DNA of 64,000 nt, from the NCBI GenBank assembly GCA_023374045.1, contig CM041779.1:295440167-295504166 (forward strand), written 5' to 3'. Shown here piece after piece: positions 45,028 through 56,945 of this stretch. Positions within the stretch are counted from its first letter, which is position 1. Every line of letters begins with the position of its first letter. This DNA comes from Limonium bicolor. Its lineage: Eukaryota; Streptophyta; Magnoliopsida; Caryophyllales; Plumbaginaceae. A program made the translations under genes and the position numbers. The notes beneath the pieces were generated by a model. That model saw only the letters and a list, made by a program, of their open reading frames with translations. It made no database searches and was not told the origin of the DNA.

Positions 45028-45040
45028 AAGGGGGGTAGAT
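45028..45040 (+). promoter_or_regulatory. Polypurine tract of A
   Basis: AAGGGGGGTAGAT directly before the TG of the 3' LTR. Upstream CGAGGACGAAGTTC resembles the sequence before the PPT in many plant Ty3/gypsy elements, a weak hint that the lineage derives from gypsy. Confidence 0.8.
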
Positions 45041-48000
45041 TGAAATACCCCAAACCTTGATATGTGGTTTAAATACAAAATTTGGTATGTAAAGGCTAAA
45101 AAGTGCCTTAGTAACATCAGTGAACAATTTACCACTAAACATATAATGCAATAAAGCATTAAGACACAGTTTGAGCAAAAACATGCTCTAAGCTATGAGT
45201 GAAACTTGGTTAGGACCCAAGAGCCTACCAAGACTTGATAACATTTAATTATGATTAATAAGGCTAAATAAGTCCCTAGGAAACTTTGGTAGACAATGAA
45301 ACCAAACAAAACACAAGGTAATACCTAAAGTCAATAAGAGCAAAAAATGTGCTCTAAGCTTGGGATGAATGTGTATAAGACCTAATGGTCATACCTATAC
45401 CTTATTTATATGTTAATGAACATATTAAATCAATTACTAAAGGAAACCAAGCTTGAAAACAAGTTAAAACACAAAATGTGCTTTAAGGAGTCTTAAGCAC
45501 GTTTTTGAAAAAATTGTCTTGTAAATGAGTTTTGAATGGCTAAATGTCCACATCATTACTCTTTAATTAACATGTGTACTATATAGTATCACATTTGGGT
45601 GGCCATATTAGTGGGAAATCAAAAATTCACTTCTATGTGCCTGTTATAGGTGAATAGGATTTTATAACTAGTTTGTAACATATAATGTTATAAGTGATTA
45701 AGTGGTCAACAAAGACCAAAACACCCTTCTATTAAAATGGGGGCCGGTTTTTCAGGTGTGTGACTCACCACATTTGAACAAAAAGTAGTTTAAGTTAAAG
45801 TAAGACAAAGCAACAAGACTATTTGCTTTAAGCTTAAATATCTCCAAAAAGTAAGTTCTATCTCATTCTCCCTTTCTTTCCTCATTTCCCACGGTTCCAA
45901 ACACCACCACCAACCTCTCTTCTTCACCTCTCTCGGGTAATACAACTACCTCCATGAGAACTCAAGCTTTGAACTCTTGTCAAATCTTGCTCTCTTGACC
46001 AAATCAAAACACAAACACCACCATTCTCTTAGTTAAGCAAGCTCTACAATCTTGTCTCTTCAAAACTTCAAAACCTCCATTTCGGTGCCAAGAGAAACCA
46101 CCATGAGGAGCTTGAGCTCATCTTTTCACATATTCTTGTTCCCTTTGCTTCAAGGTAGGAGGAAACTCAATAAAAAATCCATTTTCCTCCTTGTTTTGTT
46201 GTTGTCCGAAAATTCACCCTTAATGGAGCTCTTATATTGCCTGTTCTAGCTTCATTTGAATCTTCCAAGGGCTAGGAGGAGTCCTCTCTTGATATGTTCA
46301 AGTTCTCTTCCAATTCCAAGGTAAAACAATTCTTAATGTGTTAAAACAATATGTGTAACTAGGGTTTACAATGAGTGAAGCATAATGCTTGAATACTCAT
46401 TATGTTGTTTGTATAATGTTTAGAAGTTGACAAACAACCAAACACCCACCGGTTTTACAAGGAACCAAGAAAGAATTTGTGAGGAAAAGAGAGGTAAAAA
46501 ACTATCTCAATGTAGTTTTAATGCCTTAGGAACATGAGCTTGATGCTTGATATAAAAACCTAAGGAGCCAATGGTGAGTGACCTAGTAAAGTGTTCTCAA
46601 GGAGACTAGTAAAAGAACATATGTTTTGGTGTATGTATTTGCAGGTCAAAGGCATTACTAATGGGAAATTCAGTGTTTAAGGTTTATGCAATTAAGGCCT
46701 AAGAGCCAGTTATTTAAGGGCCTAAGTGCCAAGCAATTTAAGTTATGCACTATATTGTGATGTAGTGCAAAATGTGTGAAGTTTGTGTATAAAATGTGTT
46801 TGAGGGATTTTAGGTGTTTTGAATGAAATAAGGTAAAAACCTAAGTGTTTGGATGTGAGTATATACAAGAGAAGCTATGGCCAAATTTGGGAAATGTGTA
46901 AGAAGTTCTAAGTGTTTTAAGTGAGTTTGGTAACTAGGAAGTGTTATAGGTGAATAAATGTTTACTTGAGAAGAAAACATGTGTTAAGGTGATTTAGAGT
47001 GATGCAAGGATTTAGGTGTTGTCTTTGAAGTTCTAGGAATTCAATGTGTGTTTTGTGAATGTATTAAAGTCTAGAGAAGTTGTTTTTTAAGGTTAGGTAA
47101 GGTTGGTGTTCAAGGAATAAGTGGATGTTTAGGTATGATGTGAAAAGGAGATTTAGTTAGTAAGAAAGGAAATTTGAGAGATGATGATAAGGTGTAGAGG
47201 AAACACCTTGGTCTTGTGGTCATTATAGGTGAAATGCCACCTAGGAAATCATAAGGAGAAAACATTGTAAGTGTTAGAATTTGTGGAAATAAGTAAAGGT
47301 TTAAGGAATTAGGAAAAATAGTTTGTGAGTGTTTAAGAATATCTTAAGGGTGTGTTTGAAGTGCCAAATGATGTTAGAACACATTAAGAGGCCTTAGGGG
47401 AAGTTTGGTGAAGATTTGACAAGTTTGGGTAAGTTTAGGAGGCGACCGACCCAGGGCCGACCAGTTTGTGGGTCGGCGAGCCTCTGTAAAATGTTAGGAA
47501 TATGTTCGGTAAAGGTCCGACCCAAAAAGGGTGGGTCGGACATGGGTCGTCGGTCAAGTTTCAAAGGTGGAAAAATGTTCGCACATGGACCGACCCAGAA
47601 GAATGTGGGTCGGACGTGGGTCGGACGGGCATGTTTGTAAGGAAGTTAGTGAAGTAAAGGGTTCTGTAATGGACCGACCCAGCTGTGGGTCGGTCGGTGG
47701 GTCGGTCGGACCAAAGATGTTGATTAAGGTTGTGAAATGATATGAGATGATGGGGATTGGTAGGTAATGATGTTATAAGGATGTTAAGGACATGTTAGGT
47801 GAGTTTAAAACAATAAGTGGGTGAAAGGTTGTAATTAAATGTGAAAGTAAAACAAGTTAAAATGTAAAGTTATTTAATTAAGTTAACGGGGGAAAGTTAT
47901 AAGCGTTAGGCTTTAAACAAAACATATTACCCAATGTTAATGAAAAACACATGTGATGTTAACAGTTGTTCGAGAATTGCTCGAGTTACATAAATGGACG

Positions 48001-49646
48001 TGATTAAGTGGACTCCGGTGACAGGTATGGTTTTCTTGCAACCTGCGTCCTACCGGATTACACCGGCTTGTATGCCAATGTGTTTTTCTGTATGTTTGCC
48101 ACGTTGTAAGATAAAACATGTAATGAGTTTACAGTAATTCATATATGTGGCGTGTTCAACTCCGATACCATTTAACCTCGAAAGTGTTAACCTTAGTTAA
48201 CTGAGTCTAGGATCACATGAGAGTTCGGTATTCGGAGTAAACGACCCGAACCATGGGACGTACTAACCACGGCTATGCGTGTGTTAAATGTGTAATATGT
48301 GTATGTGAATGTAGGGATCTCCCTTGTATGTTTAACCCAGTTGTAATACTGTTTGAGTTGTTATGTGACAGGCTCCATAGTGGGGTTCTAAGTATTGTCT
48401 AAAGTAAGTATGTACTAACAGTAGTGAGGAATCCGGTTTGGCCGGTCGCGCGTTGTTTGGGAGAGGGTATCCTTCCTAGCCTTACCCTTCTCTTTGTCAT
48501 GGTTGTTTCCCTCACGGGTTATGATCTCCCATTAGCTTACTCCAAAGCTTACCTATTCTGACTTATGATCGGTTTTAGTGGGAACCTGTGGTTGTGTGGT
48601 GTGTGTTAGGGCCTCCAAACCCGAACCGCCTTAACTTAAGTTACTCGTCCAACTATTAGGACGGTAATGAGTGTTGGTGTTATTGTATAACGAGCTTATC
48701 ATGAGACTGGCAACATTCTCTAGGCTCACCAGTGTGTTTGTGATGTTTGGGTCGGTTCCTAAGCGAACCATTCCCGTTGTGTATGTGTTTTGTTGTGATG
48801 CAGTATTCATTGCGGTATTACGTTGCGTAGTAGAAACGTACAAAGTGTTGTTAAGTGTGTGTATGTAGTGTGTGTTATAGGTTGTATAATGTGGAGTGTG
48901 CTGTATAATGTGGAGTGTGTTGTATAATGTGGAGTGTGTGGATCATGGATATGATTCCCAGTTTGTGATAAGAGACGTTTAAGGATAACCCGATTTAAGG
49001 GTATGTGTCGCCTATTAAGGAAGTAGCTCCATTAGAGGAGGAACACTCTAGGGATAATGAATACCAAGAGTGACTTACTAAGTAAGGATATATTATCCGT
49101 TGTTGAGCCCATTGAGGCAAAATGTTAAGCGATGTGTGTTATTGTTGTTAATGCATGATTTAAATATAATCAACCGCATGTTAAGACGACAATTAGTTGT
49201 GCGTGGCCCGGTAGCATGTGGGCTGCGGGATTACCATACCAGCAAAGGTGCTGAGCCCCTTGGGGCCACCCCTTTCTCTTCTTTTCCTATTTCAGGTACG
49301 AAGTGCTGGAAGCCGTTCGAGAGTAGGACGGGTAGTCATTGTACATGGGTAAACTTTTAGTGTATGTATACAGTAGGTGTAGTAAGACCGATATTGTTGT
49401 CGGCACCAGTTTATAATACTCGGTATAGTTGATATGGTGTATGTTGTTGTTGTTGTTAATGGAAAGGGATACTAATGTATAGTTGCTCGGGAATTTAGCC
49501 CATCAGACCGGTACATTGTGTATGTATTAGCCTTGTTAGCCACGTGGGTGGCTAACGGCGTGTAACACAACAAGTTAAGTAATGTGATGAGGTTGTTCTT
49601 CCGCTGCAGGTGTTGTAAGTATGTTAATGTTGGATGGGGTGTTACA
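45041..49646 (+). repeat. 3' LTR of element A
   Basis: Matches 35607-40182 throughout; differences are mostly one- to few-base insertions or deletions with few substitutions. It carries the hairpin array (47443-47712), triple repeat (48882-48940), twin-hairpin module (49168-49295) and CACGTG hairpin (49535-49556). The LINE resumes at 49647. Confidence 0.92.
47443..47712 (+). repeat. Tandem hairpin array in 3' LTR of A
   Basis: Same four units as 38001-38258 with a few small indels. Confidence 0.85.
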
Positions 49647-50385
49647 TCCTGGTAGCTATTTGTCTTTGAGGATGAACTAGACCAGAACTTCTTCCGTGGT
49701 GAGGCAAGATGCATCCAGTAATGCTTGTGCCATATAGGGGGGTTATCTACTTTTCTTCATGCTGATGGGCTGGTAGTAAGATCACGCAGTGAATGTGCCA
49801 GAAAGGTCAGCTAACCAGGTTAGGGAGTCTGGCTCTGTTGAGGGTGTAAAATGGGAGGAGCTTAGAAGGTTAAGCAGTATAGTTACATCCTCTTCCTCCT
49901 AAACAAAGAGAGACATCTCCATATTAGATTCCACATCCAGAGTGAGCCATTCCACTAGCCTACCTCACTGAGTGTTGCGGTTTTTTTGTTTGGAGATGAG
50001 GTACAGGCGTGGGGAAGAGGTTTAACTGGGCAGATCCAACACAACGGTCGAGCCAGCATTGGTATGATTGTCCATCATTAATAATCCATCGTAGATTTGC
50101 TTCAATGATCTCTCTGCTACCACTGCCTAGGAGGCAATCGATACAATTTGTTTCCAGATACCTGTAGCCTTACTGTAAGGGGGAAGGCTGATGAGACAAT
50201 GCGCTTCCATAACTTTCTATCGTCTTTGGTGTTTTTCCACCACCACTTGAGGAGAAGGGATACGTTCCTGAGCTCGAGATCACATAGCCCAAGACCTCCA
50301 TGCTACCGAGGGCAGATCAGTTTTTTCCATGCGATTAAGCTAGTCCCCTTACCTGAGTTAGAATTCCAAAGGAATTTCCATTGGA

Positions 50386-51700
50386 TTATGTAGATCTGTT
50401 GATAATTGATTTTGGGGCGCGAAAGAGGCTTAAGTAGTATAGGGGTAGACTCTCCAAAACTGATCGACTCAGCACAAGCCTTCCAGCTCTAGATAGACTC
50501 GAGGCTTTCCAAGTGGCAAGACAGGATATAATCTTCTGAAGCACTGGTGCCCATGTGCTTAATCTTTTCGGGTCAGCACTGATGGGGCAGCCTAAATACA
50601 TGAAGGGGAGGTGGTCGATACTACAATCAAGGATACCTTTTTACCATTTCCTCTTGTGCGGTGGTAGAGAGGTTTATGCAAACAGCTTTGGATTCACTCC
50701 AGTTTACTCCTAATGCAGACATGTCCGCAAGAGAGGGTGATACACCATTTAACTGCAACAATTTCTTCCTCATTGGGCTGGCAGAAGATAAGGACATCAT
50801 CTGTGAATACAAGTGGGAGAGTCTGACTTCAGAGGGTCCAACAAGGATGCCGGCGCTATCTCCTATTTGCACAGCTTGATCAAGAAGCCAACTTAATCCT
50901 TCGGCAGCAAGAACGAAGAGTAGGGGTGAAATTGGGTCACCTTGTCGGAGGCCCCGGTGGGGTTGGAAAGGCGTAGTCGGGGACCCGTTGACTAGGAAGG
51001 ATAGGCTTGTGGTGGAAAGGCAAGTGTGAACCCAAGCTCGCCATCGATCATTAAAGCCGAAATGGTTCAAAATTTGATCAATGTATGCCCATGAAACACT
51101 ATCGAATGCCTTAGAAAAAACGATTTTTAAGAGAATACCGGGTCATTTTTTGTGCTTTAGCCATGCCACTACCTCATTAGCCATGAGGGGGGCTTCTAGG
51201 ATGTGTCTTCCTCTAATTAATCCTGTTTGGGTTTCTCCTACCAGCTTTGGCATGATAGGGGCTATTCTTTTCGCAAGTAGCTTGGCAATGATTTTATAGA
51301 TGCCCTCTACCATGCTTATTGGCCTGAAATCCTCTGATTTGGATGCATCTGCTACTTTTGGAACTAGGCTGACCCATGTTACATTCGAGCCTTAAGGGAA
51401 AGAGTTATCAAGGAAGAAGGAGCGGGCTGCCTTGATGATGTCGGGGCCAATAGTAGGCCACGTAGAGTTGATAAAGTGAAAGCTCATGCCATCATAAACC
51501 GGTGCCTTATTGCTATCGCATGCACATGCGGCCTCTTTGATTTCCTCACCAGAATGGATGATGCTGAGAGTGTGGGTTTTGTTTGTTGTAAGTATATGGT
51601 TTCTCATGAAAGTAGGGAGTGCTCCTGAGTGGACGGGGGGGGGGTTGGAATTTTTCTTGAAGTGACTCACTATACTTTGTCTTATCTCTTTGGGTTTAGT
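50386..51700 (-). pseudogene. LINE ORF2 reverse transcriptase
   Basis: Minus-strand blocks in order: ACACDSNKAPVYDGMSFHFI (RT 1), SEDFRPISMV, LAKRIAPIM, FSKAFDSVSWAYID, NGSPTTPFQPHRGLRQGDPI with SPLLFVLAAE, the catalytic block LVFTDDVLIF (50796-50807 encode F-T-D-D) in a shifted frame, then MYLGCPIS and SLSRAGRLVLSRSV. It is disrupted by several frameshifts. The usual FADD is FTDD here. The enzyme would copy LINE RNA at the nicked target. Confidence 0.88.
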
Positions 51701-52137
51701 GATTTTTCGCCCTTATACCTGCAGGAAATGGATATGGTTCCTCTTTTGATTTAATGATGCCCTCTAGTGAAAATACCTTGTTTTGTCATCTCCCTTCTTA
51801 AGATATTTATCTCGAGAGAGCTGCGCCTAATACCTCTCCTTAGCCCGTGCCGCCTGCCAGGCCTGAAGGATGATGGTTGACCTCTTATGTTCAAGTGATT
51901 GTTCTGGCCCATTTTGCTCGCCATGCGTGTCAAGGGGTTCTAGCTCTTTCAAGAGGCTGTTCAGTTTATGCTCTATATGCTGGAAGATCTACTTGTTCCA
52001 CTCTTTTAGTGGCTTCTTGATCACCTTCAGTTTTACACTCAGGGGGATGTCTCCCAGCTTTTCCCATTCATATTTGAAGAAGGTAGAAAAGGTATGATGA
52101 TTTGTCCAGGCATTTAGGACATGGAACTGCTTTGGCC

Positions 52138-52946
52138 CTAGTCAACTGAAGAGAGGTTTACCCAGTAGAACTGATGGTCCGATAGACACCAAGGATTAGC
52201 TTGCATGACTAGGGATGGGAAGAATGCATACCATTCAGGCTGGGCAAAGGATCTGTCGATCTTACTCATGGACCTTCGGTTTTGCCATGTGAATTTACAG
52301 CCTTGAAGAGGAATTTCCTCAACCTCCACGTGTTCCAGCCACTCTTGGAATTCTTTCATGCTTCTGCTAATGACGTTAGTGCTTCCTCCTTTTCTTTCTC
52401 CCCCATGTAGTACTTCGTTGAAGTCACCCACTAGCATTATGTGCAGCGGTTTGGTTCGCTTGAATGAGATCAGCTCGCTGTATCATTCTGTTCGGGCTTG
52501 AGGTGACGTAGGAGAATAGATGAAGATTACAGTGCCTTGGAAATTGTTTGAAGGCAGATTGACATCAACTGAGATCCATCGGCTCCCAGAGTTTGGGTTA
52601 GATATCTTGACTGATACGGGTTGCCACATGACTACCAGGCCTCCAGCTTGACCTACGGAAAAGACTTCAACCCAGTCTGAGGAGCCTCTTGGGGCCCAAA
52701 GGCCTTTTAAGTCTCGAATGGGTTTATTATGATGGGTCTCAAAGAGACCCACTATTGACATCTGTTCCTTGTACCTCTTTTCTTAACATGGCATAATGCT
52801 CTCTTTTGTTTATGCCTCATATGTTTTGGAATGCTATGCACATTGTGGGCTGGGGGTTGGGGTCTTGGCGTTGAAGGGTGTTTCTGAAGTTTTGAAGGGA
52901 AAGGTAAGGGTTGGGGAAGGGATCCCAGACGCTCCCCATAGGCCAA
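52138..52946 (-). pseudogene. LINE ORF2 APE-type endonuclease
   Basis: Minus-strand blocks SIVGLFETHHNKP, GGLVVMW, FIYSPTS, LVGDFNEVLHGGERKG, CKFTWQNRRSMSKIDRSFAQ and CLSDHQFYWVNL correspond to the endonuclease motifs (E, GDFN, SxIDR, SDH). The E-T and SDH motifs are intact although the frame is broken near 52440-52480. This domain nicks the target strand. The region 51750-52130 links it to the RT without recognisable motifs. Confidence 0.88.
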
Positions 52947-53493
52947 GCAATTTTGGGGGTCAGAGTATTTTTTGTAAGGGGGAGAGTTCGATGGTCTGGC
53001 TATTTGGCTGAGATGGGGCAGTTTTATCTGGGCTTAGTACATCTCGAGCTGAATAGAAGCGAAAGAGTCTGAATTGGGACATGGCAATGGTTGATAGGGT
53101 GAGGGGTTGAGAGGTCAGTGGATTATAATGAGTCGCTGCTTGTGTTTTGGGAAGGAGGATAGCCGTTTATGTTTTGGGATTGGGGAGATAACAAAACGGA
53201 TGATATGGGGGGATGAGTCAGGACTAGGGGATGTTGCTTTTGGAGTTATTGCGTGTGGAGAAAGGGGGTTAGCGGTGTCAGGGGTGGGATTAGTGGGGCT
53301 GGTTAAGGATGTTTAGGGAGGGGAGGGGGTTGTTGACGCTTTTGGGGGAGTGCCAAGGGAGGATAATAATTGTTTGTTGGTTATTCCGAGGGGGTTGGGA
53401 GGGTGAATGGGCTGGAGACAGGGGTAATGATTGAGGAATGAATGGGATAGGTAGAAAATTAATTATCAACCGTAATTATTGCTTTAAGTACGG

Positions 53494-54582
53494 TTATTTG
53501 CACGAGGCGCAGTGATGGTCGGGGTGGGGTATTTCCAAGGTGGCGTTTGTCGAGGCTGAGAGAGAGGGAGGGGCACAATTGTGAAGTGATGATTGGGGCG
53601 ATGATAGGGTGATAGAGAGTTGGCCAGCTACTATGCCGCGTTTGGGATGTGACATGGAATTGTAGTGGAAACGTTGGGTGGGGTCTTCTGCCCAGAATTC
53701 AACAACTCCGATCGGTAATGTTTGATCTCCAACTACCACCGAGATACCCTAGTTGATTATAGACTTGATTTTTGTCTCAATATGGACAAAGACTTCAAGA
53801 TAGTCGGGGATAAGATCCATATCGTTTTCTATACCTAGCACGTGTCCAAATCTGCTAGCAATTGTATGTACTTTTGCATCATTACAAGCTTGGATTGGAA
53901 AATCTCTGAGAGCAATGCTTGTAGCCTGTGAGTTGGTGTGACCAGTTTCCGTCTATCTTCTCACATGTCATGCTAGGTCACACCTTAGTCGACTATTGAG
54001 AAAAACTTCTCTTAGGTAGTGCGTTTTGAAGACGGCCACGTATGTATGCCTTGAAAGGGAGATGACCTTTTCAATGCTTTCCTCCCAGTATTGGAGGTTT
54101 TGCTTTATTTCCTCTAGGTTAGTCTGGATCCAGGACAAAATCGTTGCACTTCTGGACAGTTTGTTGAGCATAGAAGTGACCTTTTTGAGGTGTATTTCAT
54201 TACTTTCAGTTGCCACAGGAGATTTATCCACTTCACAGTGTTGCCTGGATGGGGGGCTCTTCGTATGTTCTAGTTCTATGGTTTATGCCTTCTTTTGAGT
54301 ATAGATGCTGGGGTTGTGTTTCGGCCTTACGGGCTGGACTGAGATTTGCTTCCCATCTAGTTGCATCTCGTTGCCAGTAGATATGGCATTCTTGGCATCT
54401 TTGGCATTTTGGAACATGACGAAGGCATATCTCGTTTATGTAACTACTCGTGGTTTTCATGGGGTGGTAATACCAGCTATGTTTCCAAATGTTGCAAAGG
54501 CTTTGCAGATAGTGCCCATCCTTGTGTTTGAATCCAGGCCATCTATGAAGATTGTCATGTTTGGTTCGTAGGTTGGGGCCAT
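53494..54582 (-). pseudogene. LINE ORF1 with RNA-recognition motif
   Basis: It starts MAPTYEPNMTIFIDGLDS at 54582. TIFIDGL fits RNP2 and RYAFVMF (about 40 residues on) fits RNP1 of an RRM, followed by AKDAKNAISTGNEMQLDGK as the second helix region. Two stops lie between RNP2 and RNP1. Downstream pieces (53968-54231 and 53494-53739, ending near VVGDQTLPIGVVEFW) are the decayed remainder of ORF1. ORF1 binds LINE RNA. About 550 bp between ORF1 and ORF2 hold no recognisable motif. Confidence 0.8.
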
Positions 54583-54802
54583 GGTGATGGGATTTTAAAG
54601 TGTTTGGGGGGGACGGGAATGGAGTGGGTATGGCAGGTTCAGGGTTGTAGAAGAGGAGAGGGAAGAAGTTTCAGGGGTCAGGGTAGCGGGCATGGTGTTG
54701 GCGTGGTGGTTGTGGATGGCTAGGTGAGAAGGGGAAGAGGGAGTGGAGAGCATTCTGGTGGAGGAAAGGAGGTTCAGATTTTTTTCCTTGAGAACTTAAC
54801 CC

Positions 54803-55380
54803 CCTTTGAAAAAACTCTACGGTTCTAAACCCGAATACAATGAGATTAAAAGCTTCGGGTGCCTGTGCTATATGACCAACATTGATCCATGTAAATGGAA
54901 ACTGGATCCAAGGTCATCCGTCTGCATGTACGTCGGAAACCCCAAAAACATAAAAGGCTACAAATTCCAAACTCTAAAGGGAAAGGAACTCAAGATAACA
55001 TGGGACACCATCTTCTTCGAAGACATCTACCCTTTGAGAAACAAGGAATGGGCTGACACTTGAGACATAGATCGGGAAAAAGTAGACATCTTCACTCCTC
55101 CTTCTGACCATATTATGGAAGATGATTCTTGTACACCTCAGCACTCTGAGGCCAGAGAAGAATCATATCTTCCCACCCAACAAGATCCTCCCACAAATGA
55201 AAGCCACCACAGTCAACCTACTGATCTCAGAAGATCTGCACAAGAGCATAAAATTCCCTCTAGTTATGATGATTATATCCTCTCCTCCAGCACCAACCAA
55301 GGAGACCCCTTTTCTTTCATTTTGGCCCAAAGGCTCGATGACTTCTGGCTCACCTTCGTAGCCTCTAGGAGCCTAGTAAT
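54803..55380 (+). pseudogene. copia integrase C-terminal part (part 2)
   Basis: FEKLYGSKPEYNEIKSFGCL, CMYVGNPKNIKGYKF and the WDTIFFEDIYPL block are the standard copia integrase C-terminal segment, continuing directly from 35041 once the LINE and one TSD copy are removed. After a stop (about 55062) an acidic Ser/Pro-rich linker to RT follows. Confidence 0.88.
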
Positions 55381-55406
55381 ATAAAACAGCCAGCAAGGAC
55401 CCAAGA

Positions 55407-56351
55407 TGGATCCAAGTCATGGCTATAGAATTTGAGGCCCTAAAGCAAAACAAAACTTGGACGATAGTGGATCTACCCAAAGGCAAGCGTCCTATCAGTT
55501 GCAAATGGGTCTATAAGGTGAAGCTGAAAGCTAATGAAGAAGTAGAAAGATTCAAGGTGAGGCTGGTTGTAAGAGGCTTCACCCAAAAACCCGGGGTTGA
55601 CTTCGAGGAGACTTTCTCTCCCATAGTAAAGATGATCATCATTAGAGCCCAAGTAATAACTGTTATTAAGAACGGGTGGATCCTTGACCAGTTGGATGTC
55701 AATGACACCTTCTTGCATGGAGACCTAATGAAGACGTATACATGACCATACCAGAAGGGATAAAAGTCAATGATGAAAACAAAGTTTGAAAGTTGCACAA
55801 GTCCCTCTATGGACTAAAGCAAGCTTCTCGACAATTGTACGAGAAACTTGCTAACTTCTTGAAAGAGTTGGGTTTCCAACACTCACCAAATGACTACTCC
55901 TTATTTGTTAAGAAAGGAAAAAAGAATCACCATGTTAGGGATATATGTGGATGACATCCTAGTAGTGGGAAATGACACTAAAGAAGTTAAATCTCTCAAA
56001 GCTAAACTTGACAAGAAATTCAAAATAAAAGATCTCGCTTGATTGAACTTCTTCCTTGGAATAGAGTTCCTAGAAACTAACAATGGGATGATCATAACCA
56101 AGCAAAGGTATGTCAACCAAATCCTCCACGACTTTGATGCCAAAACATTCGACCTTCCATTTCCCCACTCCCTATCAATCTAACACTCTATGAGAACACT
56201 GGCACCAAGTTGGAGAATCCCACAACATATATGTGCCTCGTTGGCAAACTTAATTTTCTCACCAACACAAGGCCCAATATATGTTATGCAGTTCAATTCC
56301 TAAGCCAATTCCTCCAAAGTCCCACTTCAGCACACTTAGAAGCAACCTACA
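55407..56351 (+). pseudogene. copia reverse transcriptase and start of RNase H
   Basis: NKTWTIVDLPKGKRPISCKW, VRGFTQKPGVDFEETFSPIV, LDVNDTFLHGDL, then after a one-base loss near 55726 MTIPEGIK, a Trp-to-stop change (about 55784), [17 protein letters not shown] and [10 protein letters not shown] (Y-V-D-D at 55944-55955). LNFFLGIEFLETNNGMII and YMCLVGKLNFLTNTRPNICY lead into RNase H. It is broken by solo LTR E at 56352. Confidence 0.9.
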
Positions 56352-56830
56352 TGTAACACCCCAACCGCTAATCCTATGCTTACCGTCTAATCGTCCTGTT
56401 AATCCTACGAGTTCGCAGCGGAAATATTACATACTCACTACGGCGGGTGGTACAACGCCGCTAACCGCCCATACGATAGCTAGGCTTCCCTTACTTACAG
56501 TCACGGTCTGATGCGCATAGTGTACCGAGCTACTAAATTGCTTGCCAAAATACCATATACCAAATACTTACATCAATGGATCACCGAGTATTTAAGTATA
56601 TTCGGTTACATCAGATCTAAGTTCCAAAGAATGAGTTTACCAACTACTCATCTATACCAATTCCCATTCTATCCAAAATCCAAAAAGGTGTACCCCATGG
56701 TACACCGGCTATTCAAAAACTGTAGCCATGTACTACTTAGTACACCCATCATAAATTCATTGTTTACAAACCAAAAGAAAGACAGGAAAATTAAACTTCA
56801 ACTCTCCTAGTCTTCATCCTTCACGGGTAC

Positions 56831-56945
56831 CTGCGTGTAGTAAAAATGGTGCCCCAAGGGGCTCAGCAAATGCTGCGTATAACTCCGCATATACCGCGTG
56901 CTAGCTAGGGCACGCCGACTATTTGACGTCCACTAAACATGCTGT
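56831..56945 (-). other. Twin-hairpin module (E)
   Basis: AGCA-TT-TGCT and GCCCC-TT-GGGGC stems, a T-rich tract and CACGCAG/GTACC on the minus strand. Confidence 0.5.

Larger units (their letters stand above)
40183..45040 (+). mobile_element. Internal region of element A, non-coding
   Basis: It begins AAAAG then the PBS and ends with the PPT. The first ~430 bp are homologous to D's internal region (7961-8595) and the later parts to B's (1-3764), so this is a family-specific, shared sequence rather than random filler. No retroviral domain is recognisable in any frame; the longest ORFs (about 60-100 codons) are not conserved in B. It carries the conserved 70-nt motif (42898-42968) and an internal PPT-like tract (43699-43715). 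Confidence 0.8.
35607..49646 (+). mobile_element. Complete giant-LTR element A (14.0 kb)
   Basis: 5' LTR 35607-40182 (4576 bp), PBS, non-coding internal region 40183-45040 (4858 bp), PPT, 3' LTR 45041-49646 (4606 bp). The proportions (LTRs over 4 kb, short internal region without polyprotein) fit a LARD-type non-autonomous retrotransposon. It lies inside the LINE's ORF2. No TSD is visible (CGAAT on the left, TCCTG on the right), although the two LTRs are nearly identical apart from small indels. Confidence 0.9.
35042..54790 (-). mobile_element. L1-type LINE with RRM-containing ORF1, split by element A
   Basis: Transcribed leftward: 5' end 54790, ORF1 (RRM), ORF2 with APE endonuclease, reverse transcriptase and a C-terminal zinc motif, ending in A8 (T8 on the plus strand, 35042-35049). 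A 12-bp TSD, AGAACTTAACCC, flanks it (35030-35041 and 54791-54802). Without element A (35607-49646) it is about 5.7 kb, a normal full length for plant L1. All ORFs contain stops or shifts. The RRM in place of a zinc-knuckle ORF1 is the hallmark of the BNR-like clade described from beet. Confidence 0.9.

Noticed and set aside
52796..54571. Plus-strand ORFs of 70-90 codons across the LINE
   Set aside because: Antisense shadows of LINE ORF1 and ORF2.
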